A DNA stretch of 64,000 nt from Halanaerobium saccharolyticum (GTDB lineage: Bacteria > Bacillota > Halanaerobiia > Halanaerobiales > Halanaerobiaceae), in the NCBI RefSeq assembly GCF_003053565.1, contig NZ_QAXS01000009.1, forward strand, positions 27,992 to 91,991, read 5' to 3'. The notes under the pieces were generated by a model. That model was not told the origin of the DNA, did no database searches, and saw only the letters and a program-made list of their open reading frames with translations. Below are positions 8,460 to 15,147 of this stretch, piece by piece; within the stretch, counting starts at the first letter, position 1, and every line of letters starts with the position of its first letter. The translations under genes were made by a program, and so were the position numbers.

Positions 8460-9782
8460 TTAATTATCCAAAATTTTTACCGCATTTTCTGCCGCTTTGA
8501 CCAGCAGATTGTGGGCAGGATAAAAGGACTGATATGGCTGAGAAGAATAATTAAAGTCTAACAGCTGGTCCACATTCAGACCATACTGAACTGCCATAGT
8601 TATTTTGTCCACTTTATCTGTAACAGGCTCTCCACTTATTATCTGACCACCTAAAACTTTTCGGTCAGCCTGATTAACAATCAATTTAAGTCTTACATCT
8701 TTAGCAAAAGGCATAATTGGAAAAGCAGTTGTAAACTCAGCCTCAGCAGTTATAATATCGTAGTTTTCAGCTGCAATTTTTTCTGTCAGACCGGTACCGC
8801 CGACAAAATAATCACCAACCTTGGTTGCCGCTCCATTATAAAAACCAGTATATTTCCTCTCACTGCCGAGCAGATTTGCTGCCAGAACTCTTCCCATTGC
8901 AACAGCATTTGTAGCCAGCTTACCTGAAATAACCTCACCAGTTATTCCACTTTCAAACTGAACACAGTCTCCCGCTGCATATACAGCTTCCAGATTTGTC
9001 TCCATTTTTTCATTTACCAGAATACCATCTCTGCCAATTTCTAAAGCAGTATCTCTTAGAAATTCAACATTGGGCTGCATTCCCACAGCAAAAATAACCA
9101 GATCACTTTCAATCTCCTGCTGACTGTCAAGCACAATTGAGCTTAAACTTGAGTCACCATCTAATTTTACAACTCTCTGATCTAAATATAAATTGATGCC
9201 CAGTTCTTTCAGCTCCTCTTCAGCCTGCTTTGAAATATCAGTATCAAGCATATTTGGTAAGATTGAAGGCATCATATCAATTAAATTTGTATTGATTCCT
9301 TTTTCATTTAAAGCCTGAGCCAGCTCTATTCCTATCGCCCCGGCTCCAACAACCGAAACATTTTTCACCCCGTCGTCAAGAGTAGACAGGATTTGCTTTA
9401 AGTCATTTTCACTTTTAAAAGTCATTACTCCATCAAGGTCTCGGCCCTCAATTGGAGGTAAAATAGGATCAGCTCCGGTAGCAATAATTAATTCATTGTA
9501 CTGATACTCTTCATTTTTTTCAGTTTTAACTACTTTATTTTCAAAATCAATTTCTAGAGCCCGATCTCTAATTAAATCTGCCCCTGTCTCAGTAACAATC
9601 GCATCAGTTTTTAAAGTTTTCTCATAAGGAAGCAGATCTTCTATAACATAAGGCATCGCACAGTAGATCATCGAATGATCTTCCGGTCTCATAATTCCAA
9701 TTTCTCTTTTATTTTTTATATTCTTTGTCAGCGTAATTCCAGCAGGTCCTCCACCAATAATTAAAATATCATATTTCTGCAA
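8460..9782 (-). CDS. FAD-dependent NAD(P)H oxidoreductase, CoA-disulfide reductase / NADH oxidase family
   Basis: A 440-residue two-dinucleotide-binding flavoprotein. GGGPAG at 10-15 binds FAD; a single redox cysteine, Cys41, lies in YCAMPYVIEDL, matching the one-cysteine NADH oxidase / NADH peroxidase / CoA-disulfide reductase class. GAGAIGIELAQ (about 146-156) binds NAD(P)H; VYAAGDCVQ is the second FAD motif; the C-terminal dimer domain follows. The likely role is reduction of O2, peroxide or a low-molecular disulfide or polysulfide in an anaerobe. It starts with TTG six bases after GGAGGG. It has a perfect -35/-10 promoter, a Fur-like box upstream, and its own terminator. Confidence 0.85.
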   Translation of the reverse strand: MQKYDILIIGGGPAGITLTKNIKNKREIGIMRPEDHSMIYCAMPYVIEDLLPYEKTLKTDAIVTETGADLIRDRALEIDFENKVVKTEKNEEYQYNELIIATGADPILPPIEGRDLDGVMTFKSENDLKQILSTLDDGVKNVSVVGAGAIGIELAQALNEKGINTNLIDMMPSILPNMLDTDISKQAEEELKELGINLYLDQRVVKLDGDSSLSSIVLDSQQEIESDLVIFAVGMQPNVEFLRDTALEIGRDGILVNEKMETNLEAVYAAGDCVQFESGITGEVISGKLATNAVAMGRVLAANLLGSERKYTGFYNGAATKVGDYFVGGTGLTEKIAAENYDIITAEAEFTTAFPIMPFAKDVRLKLIVNQADRKVLGGQIISGEPVTDKVDKITMAVQYGLNVDQLLDFNYSSQPYQSFYPAHNLLVKAAENAVKILDN

Positions 9783-9824
9783 AAATATCCCTCCAGCTAA
9801 TTATATTTAGTAATTGCGATATAA

Positions 9825-9853
9825 ATTATAATATAATATTGAACATATGTCAA
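9825..9853 (-). promoter_or_regulatory. perfect sigma-A promoter of the FAD oxidoreductase gene
   Basis: On the reverse strand TTGACA (9853-9848) and TATAAT (9830-9825) are separated by exactly 17 bases. The leader would be about 35 nt. Confidence 0.9.
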
Positions 9854-9854
9854 C
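9840..9854 (-). promoter_or_regulatory. 15-base element shared with the NhaC promoter; possible ArsR/SmtB-like operator
   Basis: Reading the reverse strand, GTTGACATATGTTCA covers the -35 box and the start of the spacer. The same 15 bases cover the -35 box of the NhaC promoter at 31630-31644. The core is nearly symmetric (TGA-CATATG-TTCA) and resembles ArsR/SmtB-type sites with TGAA/TTCA ends. The regulator is not identified. Confidence 0.4.
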
Positions 9855-9871
9855 AATAAATCGCATTTAAT

Positions 9872-9886
9872 TGATAATCATTTTCA
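9872..9886. promoter_or_regulatory. Fur-like box
   Basis: TGATAATCATTTTCA matches the Gram-positive Fur 7-1-7 consensus TGATAATNATTATCA at 13 of 14 defined positions. It lies 18 bases upstream of the -35 box of the FAD oxidoreductase promoter, a position that is upstream of the polymerase site rather than overlapping it. PerR and Zur boxes are related, so the exact family member is uncertain. Confidence 0.5.
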
Positions 9887-9895
9887 TTCGAGCTC

Positions 9896-9924
9896 AAAAA
9901 TTAACCTGACAGAACTCTGCCAGG
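9896..9924 (-). terminator. intrinsic terminator of the 31-residue gene
   Basis: On the reverse strand CCTGGCAG (9924-9917) pairs with CTGTCAGG (9912-9905) through one wobble pair, with loop AGTT, followed by TTAATTTTTGAG. It lies 18 bases after the stop codon of the small gene. Confidence 0.65.
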
Positions 9925-9941
9925 CCAAATATAAGATTCAA

Positions 9942-10037
9942 TTAAGTCCACATATGGAGTAAAAAAGCACTGTAAGCTGTAACAGCTCCTACTGCAACTC
10001 CAGCTTCGGCAGTTTTTTTCATTATTTCTTTCATCAT
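9942..10037 (-). CDS. 31-residue hydrophobic small protein
   Basis: A 31-codon frame beginning MMKEIMKKTAEAGV. It has a basic start, one hydrophobic Ala/Val/Gly-rich helix (about residues 10-27), and ends in LLHMWT. The ATG at 10037 is six bases after AAGGG. It has its own promoter at 10093-10120 and an intrinsic terminator at 9896-9924, so it looks like a complete independent gene. A single-pass membrane peptide is the simplest reading; a type I toxin-like peptide or a subunit of a redox or metal transport complex are alternatives. I do not recognise a family. Confidence 0.6.
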   Translation of the reverse strand: MMKEIMKKTAEAGVAVGAVTAYSAFLLHMWT

Positions 10038-10092
10038 AATCATCCCTTCTTATTTGCTTATATAATTTTTAGGTTTTTTAAAACGCATATTT

Positions 10093-10120
10093 ATTATATA
10101 TCCTCAACAGTCAAAGTCAA
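10093..10120 (-). promoter_or_regulatory. promoter of the 31-residue gene
   Basis: On the reverse strand TTGACT (10120-10115) and TATAAT (10098-10093) are separated by 16 bases. The -35 box is part of a short direct repeat, TTGACTTTGACT. Confidence 0.6.
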
Positions 10121-10232
10121 GTATAGCATTTTACAGATCCAGAAAAAAATAATTTAAAAAAAGCAGGAATAATAGTTTTAATGACAAATTATATAAACAA
10201 AGCTATTACAATTTAGAAAGGGGTTTATAATT

Positions 10233-10577
10233 ATGAAAAGAGTTCTCTTTTTTACCATTGCTCTGGTTCTCAGTCTAACTCTCAGCGTTTATGCACATCC
10301 CCCCGGAGATATAGAGATGTCTTTCAATACTGAAAATAAGATGCTTGAAGTGACAATCCCTCACAACTCAAATGATAATAGTGACCACTTTATCAATAAT
10401 GTAAAAGTTTATTTAAATGATAGTCTGCACATCGAGCAAAATTTTATAATGCAGACTGATAATGAAGTTCAGTATTTGCACTATATGATTCCAGGAGCAA
10501 AGGCTGGCGATACAATTCGTCTGAATGCAGAATGCAACAAGTTTGGCAGCAGAGAAATTGAATTAACTGTAGAATAA
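10233..10577 (+). CDS. small secreted protein with AHPP motif, unknown function
   Basis: A 114-residue protein with a clear signal peptide (residues 1-22, cleavage near YAH). The mature part starts AHPPGDIEM and looks all-beta, with several His residues (HNSNDNSDHF, LHIEQ, YLHYM) and a C-terminal REIELTVE strand. The composition suggests an immunoglobulin-like fold, comparable to desulfoferrodoxin- or SoxZ-like domains, but this is inference. The ATG follows GAAAGGGG. A two-helix membrane protein gene follows after 58 bases, probably in one operon. Confidence 0.7.
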   Translation: MKRVLFFTIALVLSLTLSVYAHPPGDIEMSFNTENKMLEVTIPHNSNDNSDHFINNVKVYLNDSLHIEQNFIMQTDNEVQYLHYMIPGAKAGDTIRLNAECNKFGSREIELTVE

Positions 10578-10635
10578 TAGTCTTTAGAGTAATTTATTAT
10601 TAATAAGGAGTCTGTAGTTTGCAGAGGAGGTCAAT

Positions 10636-10833
10636 ATGGGGCAGTGGATTATTCCAATGGGTATTAGTGCTCTGACATCACTTTTAATTACTTTTTTACT
10701 GGGAATCAGATTTTTTAGAAAGGTCTTTAATCTCAATCCCCGCTTAAATTTAAAACTGCATAAAATATTTGCTTATATTACTCTTATTTTAGCTGCAGGC
10801 CACGGTCTGCTTGTCTACATTGTTTATTTGTAA
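10636..10833 (+). CDS. two-helix membrane protein with a haem-type histidine pair
   Basis: A 65-residue protein with two membrane helices (about 5-27 and 43-64). In the second part LHKIFAYITLILAAGHG places His42 and His56 fourteen residues apart, the spacing of haem ligands on one helix in ferric-reductase-like and cytochrome b561 proteins. It may be a minimal ferric-reductase-like half domain that dimerises. The ATG follows GAGGAGG. It is downstream of the secreted AHPP protein; a bidirectional terminator follows. Haem binding is inferred from spacing only. Confidence 0.65.
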   Translation: MGQWIIPMGISALTSLLITFLLGIRFFRKVFNLNPRLNLKLHKIFAYITLILAAGHGLLVYIVYL

Positions 10834-10844
10834 AGTTTAATTAT

Positions 10845-10898
10845 AAAACCCGGCAGAAACTCACTATTTTAAAAAGGAGTTTCTAAACCGGGTTTTAA
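10845..10898. terminator. strong bidirectional terminator
   Basis: AAAACCCGG..AGAAACTC (10845-10862) pairs with GAGTTTCT..CCGGGTTTT (10877-10895) around a 14-base loop. It separates the two-helix protein gene from the converging HD gene. Confidence 0.85.
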
Positions 10899-10917
10899 TT
10901 ATTTTAGCTTTATTATC

Positions 10918-11475
10918 TTATTTGAAAATCTCAGCTACAACTTCTTTAAATTCAGCATACATTTTTAGACCCTCAAGTTCTTTAAGACTCTCCACCAGAG
11001 ATTGATAATACCACTTCTGTTTGCTTTTAGGAGCACTAAAGCGCTGCCAGAAATCTTCTGGCTCAGCTTCTAAATCTCTTAAGATACTGCGGGCATTGCT
11101 CAACTTATCAGCACAGGCCACTGCCTTATTAATAAAAGCAGCCTCCTCTTTTAAATATTTAATGGTCTGGTTTTTCCTTTTATCCCAGCTTCTTTCATCT
11201 CTTCCTTCCAGTTTTTCGGAAGCCGCCAGCACCAGTTCCAGAATTTCTACTCCAAATTCTCTTTTTAAATCTTCTCTTCCAACTTCAGTATCTTCAAGCA
11301 GGTCGTGCAGGAGTCCGGCGGCCACAATTTTATCTGCAAAAGCATTTTCTTTTAAGATCATTGCCACTTCAAAGGGATGAACAATATAGGGAACCTCTCC
11401 CCCTTTACGGGTATCACCCTGATGTGCCTGGGCGGCATATTCCATTGCTCTTGCGATTAGTTTATTGGCAAACAT
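10918..11475 (-). CDS. small HD-domain phosphohydrolase (RelA/SpoT hydrolase or MESH1-like)
   Basis: A 185-residue protein. The N-terminal 120 residues match the SpoT-type HD domain: YAAQAHQGDTRKGGEVPYIVHP, then LLHDLLEDTEV (HD and ED metal/nucleophile motifs) and a later CADKLSNARS helix. Stand-alone domains of this kind hydrolyse (p)ppGpp or related nucleotides, so it may counter the synthetase at 6871-7506; the two are not in one operon. The ATG follows AGAGGTGA. It is probably the last gene of a racemase/RtcB/M42 group on this strand, or monocistronic. Confidence 0.8.
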   Translation of the reverse strand: MFANKLIARAMEYAAQAHQGDTRKGGEVPYIVHPFEVAMILKENAFADKIVAAGLLHDLLEDTEVGREDLKREFGVEILELVLAASEKLEGRDERSWDKRKNQTIKYLKEEAAFINKAVACADKLSNARSILRDLEAEPEDFWQRFSAPKSKQKWYYQSLVESLKELEGLKMYAEFKEVVAEIFK

Positions 11476-11553
11476 TAGATTTCACCTCTATTTATAATTC
11501 TTATTTATTCAATCCAGTGCTGATAAACATAATATAAGCTTTTAAAACAAAAA

Positions 11554-12246
11554 TTATTTTAAAGCGAGTTTAACAGCTTTTTTAGCATGCAGCTCAGTGG
11601 TATTAAAAACCGGCAGACTGCTGTCCTCTTTTTTAATCAGTAATGGTATTTCTGTACAGCCCAGGATAATTCCCTCTGCTCCCTGATTTTTTAAACCAGC
11701 AATAACTCTCTGAAACTTTTCTCTAGTTTGATCTTTTAAGACTCCGTTAACCAGTTCCTGATAAATAGCCTGATGGATATAATCCCGCTCTTCAGCCTCA
11801 GGAATTAGAACCTCAATTTGATAATTTTCTTCTATTCTTTTTCTGTAAAAATCGCCTTCCATCGTATACTTTGTTCCCAGAAGACCAACTTTTTTTAAGC
11901 CTTCAGCCTTAATTTTTTCAGCTGCCGCATCTGCAATGTGGAGCAGTGGAATCCCAAGTTCTGCCTGAACTTTTGGTGCCATCTGGTGCATCGTATTGGC
12001 ACAGATTAAAATCATATCTGCTCCAGCTCTCTCCAGTTTATCGGCTATTTCTATCATCTTTTCACTTAGCTGATCCCACTCACCTGCCGCCTGCAGTCTC
12101 TCTATCTCTGCAAAATCGACTGAGTACATAATGATTTCTGCTGAATGGGGACTACCCAGCTTCTTTTTTACTTCTCTATTTATAATTTTATAATAATCAA
12201 CTGTAGATTCCCAGCTCATACCACCGATCAATCCTATTGTTTTCAT
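11554..12246 (-). CDS. aspartate/glutamate racemase family protein
   Basis: A 230-residue racemase-fold protein with the RacX/YgeA-type start KTIGLIGGMSWEST. Two catalytic cysteines are present, in LICANTMH (about residue 82) and ILGCTEIPLL (about residue 195). It interconverts L- and D-aspartate or other amino acids, as in peptidoglycan or biofilm-related D-amino acid release. The ATG follows GAGGAGG. RtcB lies 27 bases upstream on the same strand. Confidence 0.9.
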   Translation of the reverse strand: MKTIGLIGGMSWESTVDYYKIINREVKKKLGSPHSAEIIMYSVDFAEIERLQAAGEWDQLSEKMIEIADKLERAGADMILICANTMHQMAPKVQAELGIPLLHIADAAAEKIKAEGLKKVGLLGTKYTMEGDFYRKRIEENYQIEVLIPEAEERDYIHQAIYQELVNGVLKDQTREKFQRVIAGLKNQGAEGIILGCTEIPLLIKKEDSSLPVFNTTELHAKKAVKLALK

Positions 12247-12273
12247 CTTAGTGCCTCCTCATAATTATCTTCT

Positions 12274-13437
12274 TTAACTTGCTTTAAAATTGTATAAAGG
12301 TTTTAATACTTCAATTACTTCAATGCTTTTCTTAACCGCCAGCAGAATTTCCTCCGCCGATTTATAGGCAGAAGGAGCTTCGTCAATTGTACTTTTTTTG
12401 ACTGAACTTGAATAGACATCTCGCATTGACTTTTTAAACTCTTTAAAGCTGATTTCCTTTTTAGCCTGGGTCCTTGATAAAAGTCTGCCCGCTCCGTGGG
12501 GAGCAGAATAATTCCACTCTGGATTTCCCAGCCCCCTGGCTAAGATGCTACCGTCCCTCATATTTAAAGGAATCAGTATTTTTTCATCCTGGTGAGCAGA
12601 AACAGCCCCCTTGCGGATAATATGATCTTCAAAATTAATGTAATTGTGTCTGGTCTGAAAACTAGCGAGAGCCTCAAGTTCCAGAAACTCAAGAATTCGC
12701 TCAGCCATTATTTTTCGATTTAAGTCAGCATATTTTTGGGCTACTTTCATATCCTGGTAGTATTCAGCTGCCAGTTTCCCCTCCAGAAAAGAGTTAGACT
12801 TATTTAAATCATACTCTACTTTCAATTCTAAATCAGCAGCCTTTTTATACTGCTGGCGGCAGTACTGATAGGCCTGTTTTTGATGATAATTGCAGATCTG
12901 CAGGCCAAAGTTGCGGGAGCCGCTGTGAATTACCAGATATTTATCTCCATTTTCTGCCTGATTGATTTCAATAAAATGATTGCCGCCTCCCAGGCTGCCG
13001 ATTCCTTTCAGCTGATTATCAGCACCAAGGCCCAGCTTTTTAGATACTCGGACTATCTCTTCTTTAATGTCTGAGGGAATCCTGGGGCTAATCTTCTGAT
13101 TATGCTTAAAACCATGGGGAATACTGCTGCGGATAAACTGATCCAGCAGCCTGAAATTAATCTCAACTTTCCCCAATCTGCTGCAGTGCATACCGCAGTT
13201 GATATCAACTCCGACTGTATTGGGAATAATTCTATTTTCGAGAGTGGCTGTAAATCCAATCACACTACCCAGTCCGGGGTGATAATCCGGCATGATCCTA
13301 ATCTGAGAATTTTTATAGGCTGCATTACTGCAGATAGCAGCAATCTGCTCCACAGCAGTCTCATCTCTTTTTTGCGAAAAGACTCTTGCGGTATTGTATT
13401 TTCCCTCAACTAAAAAATAATTATTTTGAGCAGTCAC
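12274..13437 (-). CDS. rtcB: RtcB family RNA-splicing ligase
   Basis: A 387-residue RtcB protein. Metal-site and guanylylation motifs are visible: VGVDINCGMH (Cys ligand), GGGNHFIE, VIHSGSRNFG and SAPHGAGR (His and guanylate-acceptor region), plus a Lys/Asp-rich C-terminus. RtcB joins 2',3'-cyclic phosphate or 3'-phosphate ends to 5'-OH RNA using GTP and Mn2+. The length is a little under the ~400-480 of the long forms. It starts with GTG nine bases after GGGAGG. No archease or RtcR gene is adjacent. The M42 peptidase gene lies 24 bases upstream. Confidence 0.92.
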   Translation of the reverse strand: MTAQNNYFLVEGKYNTARVFSQKRDETAVEQIAAICSNAAYKNSQIRIMPDYHPGLGSVIGFTATLENRIIPNTVGVDINCGMHCSRLGKVEINFRLLDQFIRSSIPHGFKHNQKISPRIPSDIKEEIVRVSKKLGLGADNQLKGIGSLGGGNHFIEINQAENGDKYLVIHSGSRNFGLQICNYHQKQAYQYCRQQYKKAADLELKVEYDLNKSNSFLEGKLAAEYYQDMKVAQKYADLNRKIMAERILEFLELEALASFQTRHNYINFEDHIIRKGAVSAHQDEKILIPLNMRDGSILARGLGNPEWNYSAPHGAGRLLSRTQAKKEISFKEFKKSMRDVYSSSVKKSTIDEAPSAYKSAEEILLAVKKSIEVIEVLKPLYNFKAS

Positions 13438-13461
13438 CTTAATCTGCCTCCCTGCTTATAG

Positions 13462-14529
13462 TTAAAATTGCTCAATTCTTGCCTGACTTAGATTTTTTAT
13501 AATCTCCTCTGCCCAGCTGAGAGTATTTTGATAATCCTCCAGGGAAGAAATTCCATAGTGGGTGTGGGCATAGCGGACGGGAACTCCAATTACAATAGTA
13601 GGTACAGCATTATTACTTAAAGTTATTTTGGCGCCATCATTACCGCCCCCAGTTCGAACCGCATCCTGAAAGGGAATATTCTTTGCTAGAGCACAATCTC
13701 TGGCAAAGCGGACAAAACGAGGGTTGGAAATTATCGAAACATCACAGTGTCTAATCTGCCCACCTTTATTTAAAGCAGATTGAGCATCAAATTCATCTCT
13801 AAAATTATCATCTGCTGGAGTCCCTTCAAAAGCAACTGCCAGGTCCGGTTTAATTTTTCTGGCTGTCACTTCAGCTCCGCGGGTACCAACTTCTTCTTGA
13901 GCAGAGAGACTGCCGACAAGGTTAAAATCTAACTCCTGCTCAGAAAATTTTAAGAGCAGTTCAACAACAAGTGCTGTTCCCAGGCGGTTGTCAAAAGCCT
14001 TACCCATCATAATTTGATTGGCCTCGTCATATTCAAATTCAACATCAGGAATAATCGGTGCCCCCACCTCTATTTTATAATTTTCTACTGCCTCTCTTTT
14101 AGAAGCTGCTCCGATATCAATGATCATCTCACTGACTTTAACCAGCTTATCTTTCTCGTCTGCCTCCATAAAATGCGGCGGCTTAGAAGCAACAATCCCC
14201 TTGATATATTTACCCTCCCGGTTTTTTATTCTAACCTTGTGAGCGGGAATATTCTGAGGAGACCAGCCTCCAACTGTAATAAACTTGAGGCTGCCGTTTT
14301 TATTAATTGATTTGACCATAAATCCAACTTCATCAGAATGACTGTCAAGCATTAAGACAGGTTTTTGGGGATCATAATTTTGGGGATAAAGATAGAGGTT
14401 GCGCATCGAATCCTCTTCAATTTTTAAGTTTTTCTCGGCCCGAGCTCTAACTACAGCTAAAACTTCATCTTCAAAACCTGAAATCCCATTTGCATTTGAT
14501 AAATCTTCAATTAGTTTAACTGAATTCAT
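13462..14529 (-). CDS. M42 family metallopeptidase (glutamyl/deblocking aminopeptidase type)
   Basis: A 355-residue zinc aminopeptidase of the FrvX/PepA-M42 kind. Ligand and catalytic segments are visible: DSHSDEVGFMV, KAFDNRLGTALV (Asp ligand), AQEEVGTRGA (catalytic Glu pair) and the C-terminal YAHTHYGISS. M42 enzymes form large dodecamers and trim peptides. The ATG at 14529 follows GAGGAG (14537-14542 region), preferred over an upstream in-frame TTG. A promoter lies at 14577-14605, so this is the first gene of a unit that runs on through RtcB and the racemase. Confidence 0.92.
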   Translation of the reverse strand: MNSVKLIEDLSNANGISGFEDEVLAVVRARAEKNLKIEEDSMRNLYLYPQNYDPQKPVLMLDSHSDEVGFMVKSINKNGSLKFITVGGWSPQNIPAHKVRIKNREGKYIKGIVASKPPHFMEADEKDKLVKVSEMIIDIGAASKREAVENYKIEVGAPIIPDVEFEYDEANQIMMGKAFDNRLGTALVVELLLKFSEQELDFNLVGSLSAQEEVGTRGAEVTARKIKPDLAVAFEGTPADDNFRDEFDAQSALNKGGQIRHCDVSIISNPRFVRFARDCALAKNIPFQDAVRTGGGNDGAKITLSNNAVPTIVIGVPVRYAHTHYGISSLEDYQNTLSWAEEIIKNLSQARIEQF

Positions 14530-14576
14530 TTTTATTCTCCTCACTGACAATTAATTATCTATCTGGCTTAATTTAA

Positions 14577-14605
14577 ATAATACAGGTAGTGCTGCTGATT
14601 ATCAA
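14577..14605 (-). promoter_or_regulatory. promoter of the M42-RtcB-racemase unit
   Basis: On the reverse strand TTGATA (14605-14600) and TATTAT (14582-14577) are separated by 17 bases, about 45 bases before the ATG at 14529. Confidence 0.6.
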
Positions 14606-14749
14606 GTATTTTATTATTCCGCAGCCGATCCAGTTCTCAAAAAGATATTTTAATTTAGTTTAAATTCTGAAAAATGATGCTAGCTTAAGAATTTGTTTAA
14701 AAATGGAATATATTAAACGATATTTTGCTTTAATCGACATTATTCGACC

Positions 14750-14778
14750 TTGCGTTTTTAAGGGTAGAGGTCTATAAT
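14750..14778 (+). promoter_or_regulatory. promoter of the structured RNA
   Basis: TTGCGT (14750-14755) and a perfect TATAAT (14773-14778) are separated by 17 bases. The predicted start is A14785, exactly before the closing helix of the RNA. Confidence 0.7.
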
Positions 14779-14784
14779 GTAGTT

Positions 14785-15107
14785 ACAAGGTTCTGAGGAA
14801 GTCCTAAGATTGAATGTTTACAAGTAGTATTTTGAAATTCTTATTCAAGTAAGATTATTTGAGATTTAGAAGTGAGATTGTTGATTGAAATTGATCAAGG
14901 TTAATTAAGATCAATTCCGAAGAAGTTACTATTAATGGTAAGCAAAAAGAAATTATTAAGGGATAGCCTTCTTTAATAATAGTCTTTGAGCAAATCAAAG
15001 ATAGTAATGGAGGACTAAATCGAAAATAAAACGAAAGAATAAGAAAAGTAAAAAAACAAACTGTAAACAGGAAATCGAAGAAGATTCGTCAGAACCTTGA
15101 TTTTTTT
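14785..15107 (+). ncRNA. probable novel structured noncoding RNA, about 323 nt
   Basis: This stretch has no plausible protein gene but has a promoter, nested helices and a U-tract. The ends pair perfectly over 11 bp: CAAGGTTCTGA (14786-14796) with TCAGAACCTTG (15089-15099), followed by A and seven Ts. Inside lie AGTCCT/AGGACT (14800-14805 with 15011-15016), TTACTAT/ATAGTAA (14926-14932 with 15001-15007), AATTGATC/GATCAATT (14889-14896 with 14909-14916), ATTATTAA/TTAATAAT (14952-14959 with 14973-14980) and CTTTGA/TCAAAG around GCAAA (14984-14989 with 14995-15000). The helices are mutually compatible. It matches neither tmRNA, SRP RNA nor RNase P RNA as I know them; 6S RNA is usually shorter. 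Its function is unknown. Confidence 0.7.
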
Positions 15108-15138
15108 ATGCCTATTTTTATTGAATTCCTGTTTACAG
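15043..15138 (-). terminator. terminator of the PAS-GGDEF gene, interlocked with the RNA gene end
   Basis: On the reverse strand CTGTAAACAGGAA (15138-15126) pairs perfectly with TTCCTGTTTACAG (15073-15061), followed by TTTGTTTTTTTAC. The 52-base loop contains the 3' helix strand and U-tract of the converging RNA gene, so the two ends are interlocked. The loop is long for an intrinsic terminator. Confidence 0.55.
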
Positions 15139-15147
15139 CAGTTTTAA

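Noticed and set aside
14795..14804. GAGGAAGTCC in the structured RNA resembles the GAGGAAAGUCC segment of RNase P RNA.
   Set aside because: One A is missing, the flanking bases belong to the perfect closing helix, and the later RNase P segments (ACAGAAA, GGCUUACAG) are absent.
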